Positions 26,654 through 34,284 of a stretch of DNA of 35,936 nt are shown here, one piece after another (the stretch's first letter is position 1; every line of letters starts with the position of its first letter). The position numbers were made by a program, and so were the translations under genes. The stretch lies in the NCBI GenBank assembly GCA_035402725.1, contig DAONDU010000003.1, forward strand, positions 1-35,936. Reading direction: 5' to 3'. The notes below the pieces were generated by a model. It ran no database searches, had not been told where the DNA came from, and saw nothing but the letters and a program-made list of their open reading frames with translations. Origin of the DNA: UPXZ01 sp035402725 (lineage in GTDB: Bacteria > Bacteroidota > Bacteroidia > Bacteroidales > Paludibacteraceae).

Positions 26654-28153
26654 ATGAAATTAAAATCAATTTACTTTCTCTTTGCTTTTTCAGCGCTTAT
26701 ATTGTCAGCCTGCGATCCCGAAAATGTGCTGAAACCGGCAGAAGAGACTATAAAACCACTATACGAATGGGACGAAACGAAAATTCAGACCATTACGTTT
26801 CAAAACAGCACCGTCAGTACGACTTCTTCTAAAGTTGTTATTACAGGAACTACTGCAACGATTACCGATGGTGGTTACTACACAGTCAGCGGCAATTCTG
26901 ACAATGGCCGGCTTATTGTCGATGCCAAGGATGAAATCGTAAAAATCCGACTTGCTGGATTAACTCTGAGTAACGATACAACTTCTCCCTTTTTCATCAA
27001 GGATGCTGAAAAAACCATCGTTTTTCTGAAAAGCGGAACGACAAACACTTTTTCGGACGGAGCAAGCTATACTCACACGGGTGATCCGAATGCAACCATA
27101 TTCAGTAAAGATTATATTGGATTTACCGGCGATGGCAATCTGGTGGTTAATGCCAATTTCAACGATGCCATTTCGACTGATGATATGCTCTACATCGACA
27201 ATGGAAATTTTACTGTACGTTCACTGGATGATGGTATTCGCGGTAAAGACTCAGTTGTTGTCAACAATGGAAATATTAACATCATCTGTTCCACCGGACA
27301 TGCATTGAAGTCGGACAATGAACTGAAAGCGGACAAAGGCTACCTCAACATCAAAGGAGGCACACTTAACCTGTCATCGATTGATGGTGATGGCATTAAT
27401 ACGACTAAAAGACTGATAATTGAGGGAGGGACAATAACAGCCCAGTCAACCAATAGTCAGGCTCTCCGCTCCGACTCTGTCGTACTTATTTCCGGCGGAA
27501 TCACAACCGTCAATGCTTCGAAGAAAGGGATAGAAAGCCCCTACATCACTATTTCGGGAGGGACAACCACCATTAATTCGAATAAAGCGGGAGTAAATGC
27601 CACTTACGGACTTGGCGGATCACAAATTGATGGTAGCATCCTGAACATATCAAACGGTATTTTGTATGTTAACTCTGTAAGTGGTACCGGATTGGACAGC
27701 AGCGGGGACATCAAGATGTCGGGTGGTACAGTTGTGGTACAGGGTCCTTCGGATTTAAGCAAGGAAGGTATAAAATATAACGGTATATTTACAATAACTA
27801 GTGGTTTTCTGATTGCTTCAGGCCCACAGTCAACCATTTCAGTAAAAGCACCGAGTGCCAGTTCAGTTCAAAACACCGTCAGAATAACCTCAACAACCAT
27901 CGGAACAAATCTTATAGCCATCCAGGATGCATCCGGTAATACAATTGCGGCTTTCAAACCAACCCGAAGCGCTTATGGTCTGCTGCTTTCTTCACCTGAA
28001 TTAAAAACTGGTACAAACTATTCGATATTCAAAGGTGGTACATACGCCGGTGGAACAACAGTCAACGGATTTTCGCAAAACGGAACATACTCGGGAGGTA
28101 CACTGTTAAAAACTTTTACAGTGAACGATAAAATTACAAATGTTTCATTCTGA
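26654..28153 (+). CDS. Beta-helix carbohydrate-binding-like lipoprotein (Cthe_2159/DUF4353 type)
   Basis: 499 residues. The signal ends in lipobox LSAC (C20), followed by DPENVLKPAEE. A beta-helix of short repeats fills about 55-400: 'YYTVSGNSDNGRLIVDAKDEIVKIRLAGLTLSNDT', 'DGDGINTTKRLIIEGGTITAQS', 'ITVNASKKGIESPYITISGG'-like units and 'GTGLDSSGDIKMSGGTVVV'. The end ('SIFKGGTYAGGTTVNGFSQNGTYSGGTLL ... ITNVSF') is the same C-terminal module as in the protein at 21302. The Asp/Asn-rich turns would suit calcium, as in Cthe_2159. It follows DUF2490 by 50 bases and ends before a strong terminator, so it closes the VTC cluster. A surface receptor or binder for the polymer made or handled by the VTC core is a plausible role. 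Confidence 0.82.
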   Translation: MKLKSIYFLFAFSALILSACDPENVLKPAEETIKPLYEWDETKIQTITFQNSTVSTTSSKVVITGTTATITDGGYYTVSGNSDNGRLIVDAKDEIVKIRLAGLTLSNDTTSPFFIKDAEKTIVFLKSGTTNTFSDGASYTHTGDPNATIFSKDYIGFTGDGNLVVNANFNDAISTDDMLYIDNGNFTVRSLDDGIRGKDSVVVNNGNINIICSTGHALKSDNELKADKGYLNIKGGTLNLSSIDGDGINTTKRLIIEGGTITAQSTNSQALRSDSVVLISGGITTVNASKKGIESPYITISGGTTTINSNKAGVNATYGLGGSQIDGSILNISNGILYVNSVSGTGLDSSGDIKMSGGTVVVQGPSDLSKEGIKYNGIFTITSGFLIASGPQSTISVKAPSASSVQNTVRITSTTIGTNLIAIQDASGNTIAAFKPTRSAYGLLLSSPELKTGTNYSIFKGGTYAGGTTVNGFSQNGTYSGGTLLKTFTVNDKITNVSF

Positions 28154-28183
28154 TATTAAATACACCAAATCATCATATTTAAG

Positions 28184-28215
28184 AAATGCCTTCTAAAAAC
28201 CCGAGGGCATTTTTT
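28184..28215 (+). terminator. Rho-independent terminator of the VTC cluster
   Basis: AAATGCCTTC (28184-28193) and GAGGGCATTT (28203-28212) pair with one G-U wobble and run into a T tract, 30 bases after the stop of the beta-helix lipoprotein. Confidence 0.8.
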
Positions 28216-28258
28216 ATTAAAAAAACAAGTATTATTACCGTTCTTATAATTATGATTC

Positions 28259-28305
28259 CGGATTTCAAAAAAATCATGTTGTAAAAATGATTTTTTTGAA
28301 ATCCG
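28259..28305. repeat. Perfect 19-base inverted repeat with 9-base loop
   Basis: The arm CGGATTTCAAAAAAATCAT (28259-28277) and its exact reverse complement (28287-28305) enclose GTTGTAAAA. The T-run is inside the stem, not after it, so this does not look like a standard terminator. A terminator already stands 44 bases upstream. It lies 79 bases before the start of the lipoprotein at 28384 and may be a leader hairpin, an operator or a mobile-element remnant. Confidence 0.75.
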
Positions 28306-28383
28306 ATTTACGGTACGATATTTGTTTTTTTAAAAGCAAAGCAAAGCAATTCAACTTATAAATTCGAATAAAAAATAACAGCC

Positions 28384-29409
28384 ATGAAAAAAGAATTATC
28401 ATTTGCATTTTTTGCAGCAGCTATTTTTCTTTCCCTTTCCTTGTTGTCGGGATGTACCACTTACAATTATGGTACAACCAATGAACAAACCTATTATGAA
28501 AATCCGCAATGGGCTCCGGATTATTATACAGGAACCCGCTATTATTACTTCCCGGATATTGAATGTTATTATGATCTTGCCACGCGCGACTTCATTTTTC
28601 TAAATCGCGGACAATGGTACTTCACTCCAAGGTTAACCGACTTCTACAGCGATTTTGATTTATTCAATAGCTACATTGTCATCGTCAACGTCAACGTTTA
28701 TCAGCCCTGGATGCATCACCAGTATTATGTTTCACATTATCCCAGATATTATTACCGCGATTATTATGATTACAGCAATATTCCCTATGTACGGGGCTTC
28801 AATGAAAATGTCAAAAGCGCCGTTTACTGGCCCGAACAACAACGCTACAGAGCACGTGAATGGAACGATAACAATTTGCGCAACAACCGGAGATTCAAAT
28901 ATTCGGATGCAGACCGTCAGATGCAAGTCAATACCACCAACCGTATAAACAATCAGCGTTCTGAGGATGTAAATAGCTCCAGAAACACAGGAACCGGTGG
29001 CAGAAGAAGTAACGAAAAATACACACAGCCACGCAACACCAATACTCAGACCACACAATCTACAAACACGACTACCCGTCCGGCAAATACGACGAATACG
29101 ACCAGCACAACAAACCGTAATACAAATACTGAAAGAACAACAAACCAGGCTGTCGACACGAATTCAAGGACAACTACAACAACACGCTCAACCGCTTCAG
29201 ATTCAAACACTCCGGTTCGACAGTCAGGAACTGTAACCCGTTCGTCGGAGAGAACCGCCAATACGAATTACTATGGCAAACCCATAGGTCAGCCGGTTAA
29301 AGTGGAACGTCGGATGCGCAGCACCACTACCGAATCAAAGGCCGAGGAAAAGCCGGACACAACCACCTTAACTAATACCACCACACGAACAAGAAGTTCA
29401 AGGTACTAA
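28384..29409 (+). CDS. Lipoprotein with Tyr-rich head and Thr/Asn/Arg-rich low-complexity tail
   Basis: 341 residues, lipobox LSGC at C24. I do not recognise a family. Residues 25-165 are strongly aromatic ('YYTGTRYYYFPDIECYYDLATRDFIFLNRGQWYF', 'HYPRYYYRDYYDYSN') and look like a compact WxG/YxxxG-type beta domain. Residues 165-341 are basic and polar, with long runs of Thr, Asn, Ser and Arg ('TNTTTRPANTTNTTSTTNRN'), which should be disordered. It also holds 'YYGKPIGQPVKVERR' near the end. Such tails occur in cell-surface lipoproteins and may be O-glycosylated in Bacteroidota, whose glycosylation site is D-(S/T)-(A/I/L/V/M/T). It is flanked by terminators on both sides (28184-28215 and 29431-29465), so it is transcribed alone. 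Function unknown. Confidence 0.75.
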   Translation: MKKELSFAFFAAAIFLSLSLLSGCTTYNYGTTNEQTYYENPQWAPDYYTGTRYYYFPDIECYYDLATRDFIFLNRGQWYFTPRLTDFYSDFDLFNSYIVIVNVNVYQPWMHHQYYVSHYPRYYYRDYYDYSNIPYVRGFNENVKSAVYWPEQQRYRAREWNDNNLRNNRRFKYSDADRQMQVNTTNRINNQRSEDVNSSRNTGTGGRRSNEKYTQPRNTNTQTTQSTNTTTRPANTTNTTSTTNRNTNTERTTNQAVDTNSRTTTTTRSTASDSNTPVRQSGTVTRSSERTANTNYYGKPIGQPVKVERRMRSTTTESKAEEKPDTTTLTNTTTRTRSSRY

Positions 29410-29430
29410 GGTATTTATACGATTTACTCT

Positions 29431-29465
29431 GAAAGCGGACAATTATCACCCGCTTTCTTTTTTTT
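29431..29465 (+). terminator. Terminator of the low-complexity lipoprotein gene
   Basis: GAAAGCGG (29431-29438) pairs with CCGCTTTC (29450-29457), followed by eight T. It lies 21 bases past the stop. Confidence 0.85.
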
Positions 29466-29559
29466 CAATAGGCAGTAAATCAGAAAGTAACAGATGTCAT
29501 TTTATAATATTTTACACTATCAAACCCTTATAAGGAACTGAAAATCAAAATATAATTTG

Positions 29560-29567
29560 TACCTTTG
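29560..29567 (+). promoter_or_regulatory. -7 promoter element of pnp
   Basis: TACCTTTG, followed by CA, matches TAnnTTTG in the form most common in Bacteroidales. It lies 43 bases before the pnp ATG. No exact -33 TTTG is seen. Confidence 0.65.
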
Positions 29568-29609
29568 CACTCAAATTAAAATATATAAAATAATAAACTG
29601 TAATTTTTT

Positions 29610-31808
29610 ATGAATGTAGTTACAAAGACCATCACACTCGGTGATGGTAGAGAAATTACCATTGAAACCGGTAAACTGGCCAAACAGGCCGATGGTTCAG
29701 TGGTAGTACGTATGGGTAACACCATGCTTCTGGCTACCGTTTGTGCAGCAAAAGATGCTGTTCCCGGTACCGATTTTATGCCCCTTTCCGTAGAATACAA
29801 AGAGAAATACGGTGCAGCCGGACGTTTCCCCGGTGGATTCACCCGTCGTGAAGGCCGTGCAGGTGATTACGAAATTCTGGTTTCACGTCTTGTAGACCGT
29901 GCATTACGCCCACTTTTCCCCGATGATTATCATGCTGAAGTTTTCGTAAACGTAATGTTGATTTCCGCCGATGGTGTAGATATGCCCGATGCATTAGCCG
30001 GCCTTGCCGCTTCTGCTGCTCTGGCCGTCTCTGATGTTCCTTTCCACGGGCCTATCTCTGAAGTTCGTATCGGACGTATAAATGGTGTATACATGGTTAA
30101 TCCGACTTTTGAACAGTTGGAAAATGCCGATATCGACATCATTGTTGCTGCTACACTTGACAACATAATGATGGTGGAAGGCGAAATGAGTGAAGTGAGC
30201 GAAGACGATCTGCTCAATGCCATGAAAGTGGCTCACGAAGCCATCAAGGTACAGTGTCAGGCACAGATTGAACTGATGGAGGCTGTTGGTAAAATTGAAA
30301 AAAGAACTTACTGTCACGAAGAAAATGACGATGATCTGAAAAAGGATATCTGGGAAAAAACTTACAATAAAGCTTTTGCGGTAGCAACATCGTGCAACAC
30401 CGACAAACATTCACGTTCTGAAAACTTTGAAGCAATTGTCGCTGAATACATAGCAGGTATTGACCCCGAAGTTGCCGAAGCTAAAAAAGAACTGATTGGC
30501 CGTTACTATCACGCTGTAGAGAAAGAAGCCATGCGCCGTTCCATCCTTGACGAAGGCAAACGACTGGATGGCCGTAAAACTACAGAAATCCGTCCAATTT
30601 GGTCGGAAGTAGATTATCTGCCCGGAGCACACGGTTCTGCTGTTTTTACCCGCGGTGAAACTCAATCGCTTACAACAGTGACTCTCGGCACCAAAATGGA
30701 CGAGAAACTCATCGATGAAGTGTTGCAGCAAGGTAAAGACCGTTTCCTGTTACACTATAATTTCCCGCCATTCTCCACCGGTGAAGCAAGACCATCACGT
30801 GGTGTTGGCCGTCGCGAAGTTGGTCACGGAAACCTTGCTTGCCGGGCTCTGAAATCAATGATTCCTGACGGTTATCCGTATGTTATCCGGATTGTATCCG
30901 ATATATTAGAATCTAACGGTTCATCCTCTATGGCTACTGTTTGTGCCGGAACGCTTGCGCTGATGGATGCCGGAGTTCAGATGAAAAAACCGGTTTCGGG
31001 TATTGCCATGGGACTGATTTCTGAAAATAAAGGTCAAAACTATGCAATTCTTTCCGATATCCTGGGCGACGAAGATCACCTGGGCGATATGGACTTCAAA
31101 GTTACCGGAACACGCGATGGTATAACGGCTACTCAGATGGACATCAAAGTGGACGGACTGTCATTTGAAATTCTCGAAAACGCATTGAATCAGGCTAAAG
31201 CCGGTCGTATGCATATACTCGATAAAATTCAGGAAACCCTTACCGAACCACGTCCCGACTTCAAACCAAATGCACCTCGCATCGTAGTGATGATGATACC
31301 GAAAGAACTGATTGGCGCTGTAATCGGCCCTGGTGGAAAAATCATCCAGAATATGCAGGCTGAAACCGGTGCGGTTATTTCCATTGAAGAAATCGAAGAC
31401 CAGGGAAGAATTGAAATTGCTGCTACAAACAAAGCATCGATTGACGCTGCAGTTGCCAAAATTAAAGGCATCGTAGCTATTCCCGAAGTTGGTGAAACTT
31501 ATCCGTCGAAAGTAAAATCAATTATGCCCTATGGCGCGTTTGTTGAATTTATGCCGGGTAAAGAAGGATTGCTTCACATCTCCGAACTCGACTGGAAACG
31601 CATCGAAACAATGGATGAAGCTGGTTTGAAAGAAGGTGATATGATAGATGTAAAACTGCTGGATATCGATCAGAAAACCGGTAAGTTCAAACTTTCACGC
31701 AAAGCATTACTTCCACGTCCTCCGCGCGAAGATAAACCACGTGAAGAAAGATCGCACGACGAAAAACCGCGCGAACACAGAGGACCTCGTCCTGAAAGAC
31801 GTGACTAA
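29610..31808 (+). CDS. pnp: Polyribonucleotide nucleotidyltransferase (PNPase)
   Basis: 732 residues. A phosphorolytic 3'-5' exoribonuclease that degrades mRNA and, in reverse, adds tails; cytosolic, a trimer. Domain order is canonical: first RNase PH (about 10-140, 'GNTMLLATV', 'GRFPGGFTRREGR'), the helical linker (about 150-235), the second RNase PH (about 320-460, 'RGETQSLTTVTLGT', 'FPPFSTGEARPSRGVGRREVGHG'), then 'SDILGDEDHLGDMDFKV' with the catalytic aspartates. A KH domain ('VIGPGGKIIQNMQ', about 565-615) and S1 domain ('GAFVEFMPGKEGLLHISELDW', about 635-700) follow. The last 30 residues are a charged tail (repeated 'KPREE/KPREH'). Length fits the family (about 700-750). It has its own promoter and terminator. 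Confidence 0.97.
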   Translation: MNVVTKTITLGDGREITIETGKLAKQADGSVVVRMGNTMLLATVCAAKDAVPGTDFMPLSVEYKEKYGAAGRFPGGFTRREGRAGDYEILVSRLVDRALRPLFPDDYHAEVFVNVMLISADGVDMPDALAGLAASAALAVSDVPFHGPISEVRIGRINGVYMVNPTFEQLENADIDIIVAATLDNIMMVEGEMSEVSEDDLLNAMKVAHEAIKVQCQAQIELMEAVGKIEKRTYCHEENDDDLKKDIWEKTYNKAFAVATSCNTDKHSRSENFEAIVAEYIAGIDPEVAEAKKELIGRYYHAVEKEAMRRSILDEGKRLDGRKTTEIRPIWSEVDYLPGAHGSAVFTRGETQSLTTVTLGTKMDEKLIDEVLQQGKDRFLLHYNFPPFSTGEARPSRGVGRREVGHGNLACRALKSMIPDGYPYVIRIVSDILESNGSSSMATVCAGTLALMDAGVQMKKPVSGIAMGLISENKGQNYAILSDILGDEDHLGDMDFKVTGTRDGITATQMDIKVDGLSFEILENALNQAKAGRMHILDKIQETLTEPRPDFKPNAPRIVVMMIPKELIGAVIGPGGKIIQNMQAETGAVISIEEIEDQGRIEIAATNKASIDAAVAKIKGIVAIPEVGETYPSKVKSIMPYGAFVEFMPGKEGLLHISELDWKRIETMDEAGLKEGDMIDVKLLDIDQKTGKFKLSRKALLPRPPREDKPREERSHDEKPREHRGPRPERRD

Positions 31809-31839
31809 AACCGAACGGTTTAAAAAAGTATAAAAAATC

Positions 31840-31879
31840 AGAGGCTGTCTCAAATTCAAATTTGTGACAGCCTCTTTTA
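31840..31879. terminator. Bidirectional terminator between pnp and the flavoprotein gene
   Basis: AGAGGCTGTC (31840-31849) and GACAGCCTCT (31866-31875) pair perfectly. On the plus strand TTTT follows, and on the minus strand the stem is followed by GATTTTTTATA. The two genes converge here with stops at 31808 and 31898, so one stem can serve both. Confidence 0.85.
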
Positions 31880-31897
31880 ATTAATTTTCGGCATTGA

Positions 31898-32992
31898 CTA
31901 AACTTTCGATCCGGCTAATGTTTCTGACTCCCGTTTATTAAACTCAGAAATCATAGAATATATTACTTCTTTCACAGTTGAAATCCGAGTTGAAAGATAG
32001 GCATTGCTTCCGGCAAAAGCATATCCCTTTTCCATTTTCCCTTTGTAAGCATTATAAAGGGCAAGAATAATACAATAGGGAACTACCTTATAATCACAGG
32101 TATGAAGGCAGTTGTAAGGACACAACTTTGGTCTTGTTAGTCCCAGTTTTATATTTTCCAGAAATTTTCCCTCCAATGCACGACCAGGCATTCCTACCGG
32201 ATTTTGTATGATTTCCACGTCATTTTCAACTGCTTTGACATATGTATTTTTGAACTTTACGTCTGCATCACACTCCTCGGTTGTGACAAACCGAATCGCC
32301 ACCTGCACACCTTTAGCGCCCATTTGCATAATATCGTACATATTTTCTCCAAAGTAAATACCTCCGGCTGCTACAACGGGGATCTCCTGATTGTATTTTT
32401 CTTCAAAAATGGCAACTTCACGAACCACATCCGGGATCAGTTTTTCGATGGAGTACTCCGGATCAGAAATCTGATTTAATTTGAAACCCAGGTGGCCACC
32501 GGCTTTCGGACCTTCCACCACGATTAAATCGGGAAGATAATCATAGAGCGTTTTCCATTTTTCCAGGATAATTTTAGCTGCACGCGCCGATGAAACGATG
32601 GGTGCAAGTTTTGTTGTACAGTCTGCTGTGCGATACTTTGGCAAGTCGAGTGGCAGTCCTGCTCCGGCAAAAATCACATCTGTTTTTTCGGCAATTGCCG
32701 TTTTCACCATATCGCTGAAATTTGTAAGCGCCATCATAATATTCACGCCGATAATTCCGGATGATTTTTCTTTCGCTTTTCGGATTTCTTCTCTCAACCC
32801 AACGATACATGACTCCATATAATCTCTCGCTTTTTCACTATAAATCAGTCCAAGTCCGGCACTGGAAATTACACCAACACCTCCTTCATTCGCCACTGCC
32901 GAGGCTAAACCCGACAAAGAAATACCAACACCCATGCCCCCCTGAATAATGGGTACACGTGCTGTCAGATTTCCAATTTTCAATCCATTCAT
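31898..32992 (-). CDS. FMN-dependent nitronate monooxygenase / FabK-like oxidoreductase
   Basis: 364 residues of the NMO/2-nitropropane dioxygenase TIM-barrel family. The FMN-binding features are clear: 'VPIIQGGMGVGIS' (about 13-25), 'GVNIMMAL', 'VVEGPKAGGHLGF' (about 158-170), 'VVAAGGIYFGENMYDIMQMGAKGVQVAIRFVTTEE' (about 205-240). A Cys-rich segment follows (about 290-310, 'LCPYNCLHTCDYKVVPYC', four Cys) that ordinary NMOs lack and that could bind a metal or an iron-sulfur cluster. It could be a nitronate-detoxifying enzyme or, as FabK does, an enoyl-ACP reductase; fabI is the next gene upstream on the same strand. A 152-base spacer with the fabI terminator separates them, so it is probably transcribed apart, although no clear promoter was found. 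Confidence 0.8.
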   Translation of the reverse strand: MNGLKIGNLTARVPIIQGGMGVGISLSGLASAVANEGGVGVISSAGLGLIYSEKARDYMESCIVGLREEIRKAKEKSSGIIGVNIMMALTNFSDMVKTAIAEKTDVIFAGAGLPLDLPKYRTADCTTKLAPIVSSARAAKIILEKWKTLYDYLPDLIVVEGPKAGGHLGFKLNQISDPEYSIEKLIPDVVREVAIFEEKYNQEIPVVAAGGIYFGENMYDIMQMGAKGVQVAIRFVTTEECDADVKFKNTYVKAVENDVEIIQNPVGMPGRALEGKFLENIKLGLTRPKLCPYNCLHTCDYKVVPYCIILALYNAYKGKMEKGYAFAGSNAYLSTRISTVKEVIYSMISEFNKRESETLAGSKV

Positions 32993-33057
32993 AACTAAAT
33001 ATTTTATTAATAAAAAAGTTTAACATCCTTCACTCATTCCAGTCAACACCCCGATAT

Positions 33058-33106
33058 AAAAAACAGGAGAAAGTTTACGAAAAATAATCCGAAAACTTTC
33101 TCCTGT
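33058..33106 (-). terminator. Terminator of fabI
   Basis: Perfect 14-base arms ACAGGAGAAAGTTT (33063-33076) and AAACTTTCTCCTGT (33093-33106). On the minus strand the stem is followed by TTTTTTATA. It lies 39 bases after the fabI stop. Confidence 0.85.
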
Positions 33107-33144
33107 ATGTTTTTTGTAGATTAATTTATTTGATGTTCTCTGAA

Positions 33145-34002
33145 TTATCCGTAGATAATTTTTCCGTTTTCATCTTTAAATTCATCAAAGCTCTTATTGT
33201 ATTGTTCCATAGCTCTGTAACTCATTGCCATGCTCGAAAATCCACCATCGTGATAGAGATTCTGCATCGTCACCTTACGCGTTAGATCACTGAACATAAC
33301 CATACAATAGTCAGCGCAATCTGCCGCTGTAGCATTACCAAGCGGTGACATCCTTTCCGAAAAATCCAGCAAGCCATCCATGCCTTTCACCCCACTACCT
33401 GCTGTGGTTACGGTTGGCGATTGAGATATTGTATTTACACGTACATTGTGCTCGCGTCCGTAGATATAACCAAAACTACGTGCTATGGACTCAAGCATCG
33501 ATTTTGCGTCGGCCATATCATTGTATCCAAAAACAGTTCGTTGAGCAGCCATATATGTAAGCGCCACCACTGAACCATATTCGTTGATTGCATCCATTTT
33601 TTTAGCTACCTGCAACATTTTATGGAAAGAGATAGCCGAAATATCCAGCGTGGAACTCAACATATCATAGTCAAGGTCATCGTAAGTACGTTTTTTACGA
33701 ACGTTGGGCGACATACCTATTGAATGCAATACAAAGTCAATTTTTCCGCCCAGGGCTTCCATTGATTGTTTGAATACTTCTTCAAGATCAGTTACACTTG
33801 TAGCATCAGCCGGAATAAGTTTAGCATTCAGCTTTTCAGCCAGTTCGTTGGTGGTCCCCATTCGAACGGCAAGAGGTGTATTGGAAAGTGTTATTATTGC
33901 GCCTTCTTCAACTGCGCGTTCTGCCACCTTCCAGGCTATTGACATATCATTCAATGCTCCGAAAACTATACCTCTTTTTCCTTTTAATAAATTGTTAGCC
34001 AT
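33145..34002 (-). CDS. fabI: Enoyl-[acyl-carrier-protein] reductase (NADH), FabI
   Basis: 285 residues from the ATG at 34002. An ATG 10 codons upstream (34032) is in frame, but the family begins 'LLKGKRGIVFGALN', so the nearer start fits. FabI does the last step of each fatty-acid elongation cycle, reducing trans-2-enoyl-ACP. This is a short-chain dehydrogenase fold: glycine-rich nucleotide site 'GIVFGALNDMSIAWKVA' (9-25), 'DFVLHSIGMSP' (about 88-98), catalytic 'YMAAQR' and the Y-x6-K pair in 'GYNDMADAKSMLE' (about 160-172), and the substrate loop 'ISQSPTVTTAGSGVKGMDGL'. The usual FabI length is 260-290. It has a strong promoter at 34076-34106 and its own terminator. Confidence 0.93.
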   Translation of the reverse strand: MANNLLKGKRGIVFGALNDMSIAWKVAERAVEEGAIITLSNTPLAVRMGTTNELAEKLNAKLIPADATSVTDLEEVFKQSMEALGGKIDFVLHSIGMSPNVRKKRTYDDLDYDMLSSTLDISAISFHKMLQVAKKMDAINEYGSVVALTYMAAQRTVFGYNDMADAKSMLESIARSFGYIYGREHNVRVNTISQSPTVTTAGSGVKGMDGLLDFSERMSPLGNATAADCADYCMVMFSDLTRKVTMQNLYHDGGFSSMAMSYRAMEQYNKSFDEFKDENGKIIYG

Positions 34003-34075
34003 TTTTTCAAATTTAATATTAGGATAAAACAATCTGTTACCTTGTCATTTATTTTATCCGGTTTTTTTATCGGCA

Positions 34076-34106
34076 CAAAATTACTAAAATTGTGCATTTT
34101 TGCAAA
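34076..34106 (-). promoter_or_regulatory. Bacteroidetes-type promoter of fabI
   Basis: On the minus strand, TTTG (34106-34103), exactly 19 bases, then TAATTTTG (34083-34076), which matches both the -33 and -7 elements. It lies about 75 bases before the ATG at 34002. It is the best promoter in the window. Confidence 0.8.
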
Positions 34107-34226
34107 ATTAATAAACCATTATCGGCAAATAAATTCATATTAAATATGTTCGGACATATTTCTTATACCCTCAAAAATTTAAAACACTCTTTATAATTTC
34201 GAACATTTCAATTTCAGGATAAACAC

Positions 34227-34261
34227 AAAAACGGCTGCCAGTATGCCGGACAGCCGTTTTT
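34227..34261 (-). terminator. Terminator of the EF-G paralog gene
   Basis: AAAAACGGCTG (34227-34237) and CAGCCGTTTTT (34251-34261) form a perfect stem. On the minus strand the T run forms its end. It lies 23 bases past the stop at 34285. Confidence 0.85.
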
Positions 34262-34284
34262 AAAAATTAACTTTAGTTAGAAAA

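Noticed and set aside
28333..28349. Triple AAAGC-type short direct repeat
   Set aside because: Three copies of a 5-base unit in an A-rich leader are too little to call a functional repeat.
28732..29261. Open frames on both strands overlapping the low-complexity lipoprotein
   Set aside because: Low-complexity Thr/Asn/Arg coding text opens other frames. Only the frame at 28384 has a lipobox start and a terminator after it.
34003..34032. Ten extra N-terminal codons of FabI
   Set aside because: FabI proteins start a few residues before the nucleotide-binding strand; the ATG at 34002 gives that. The extra codons add no known element.
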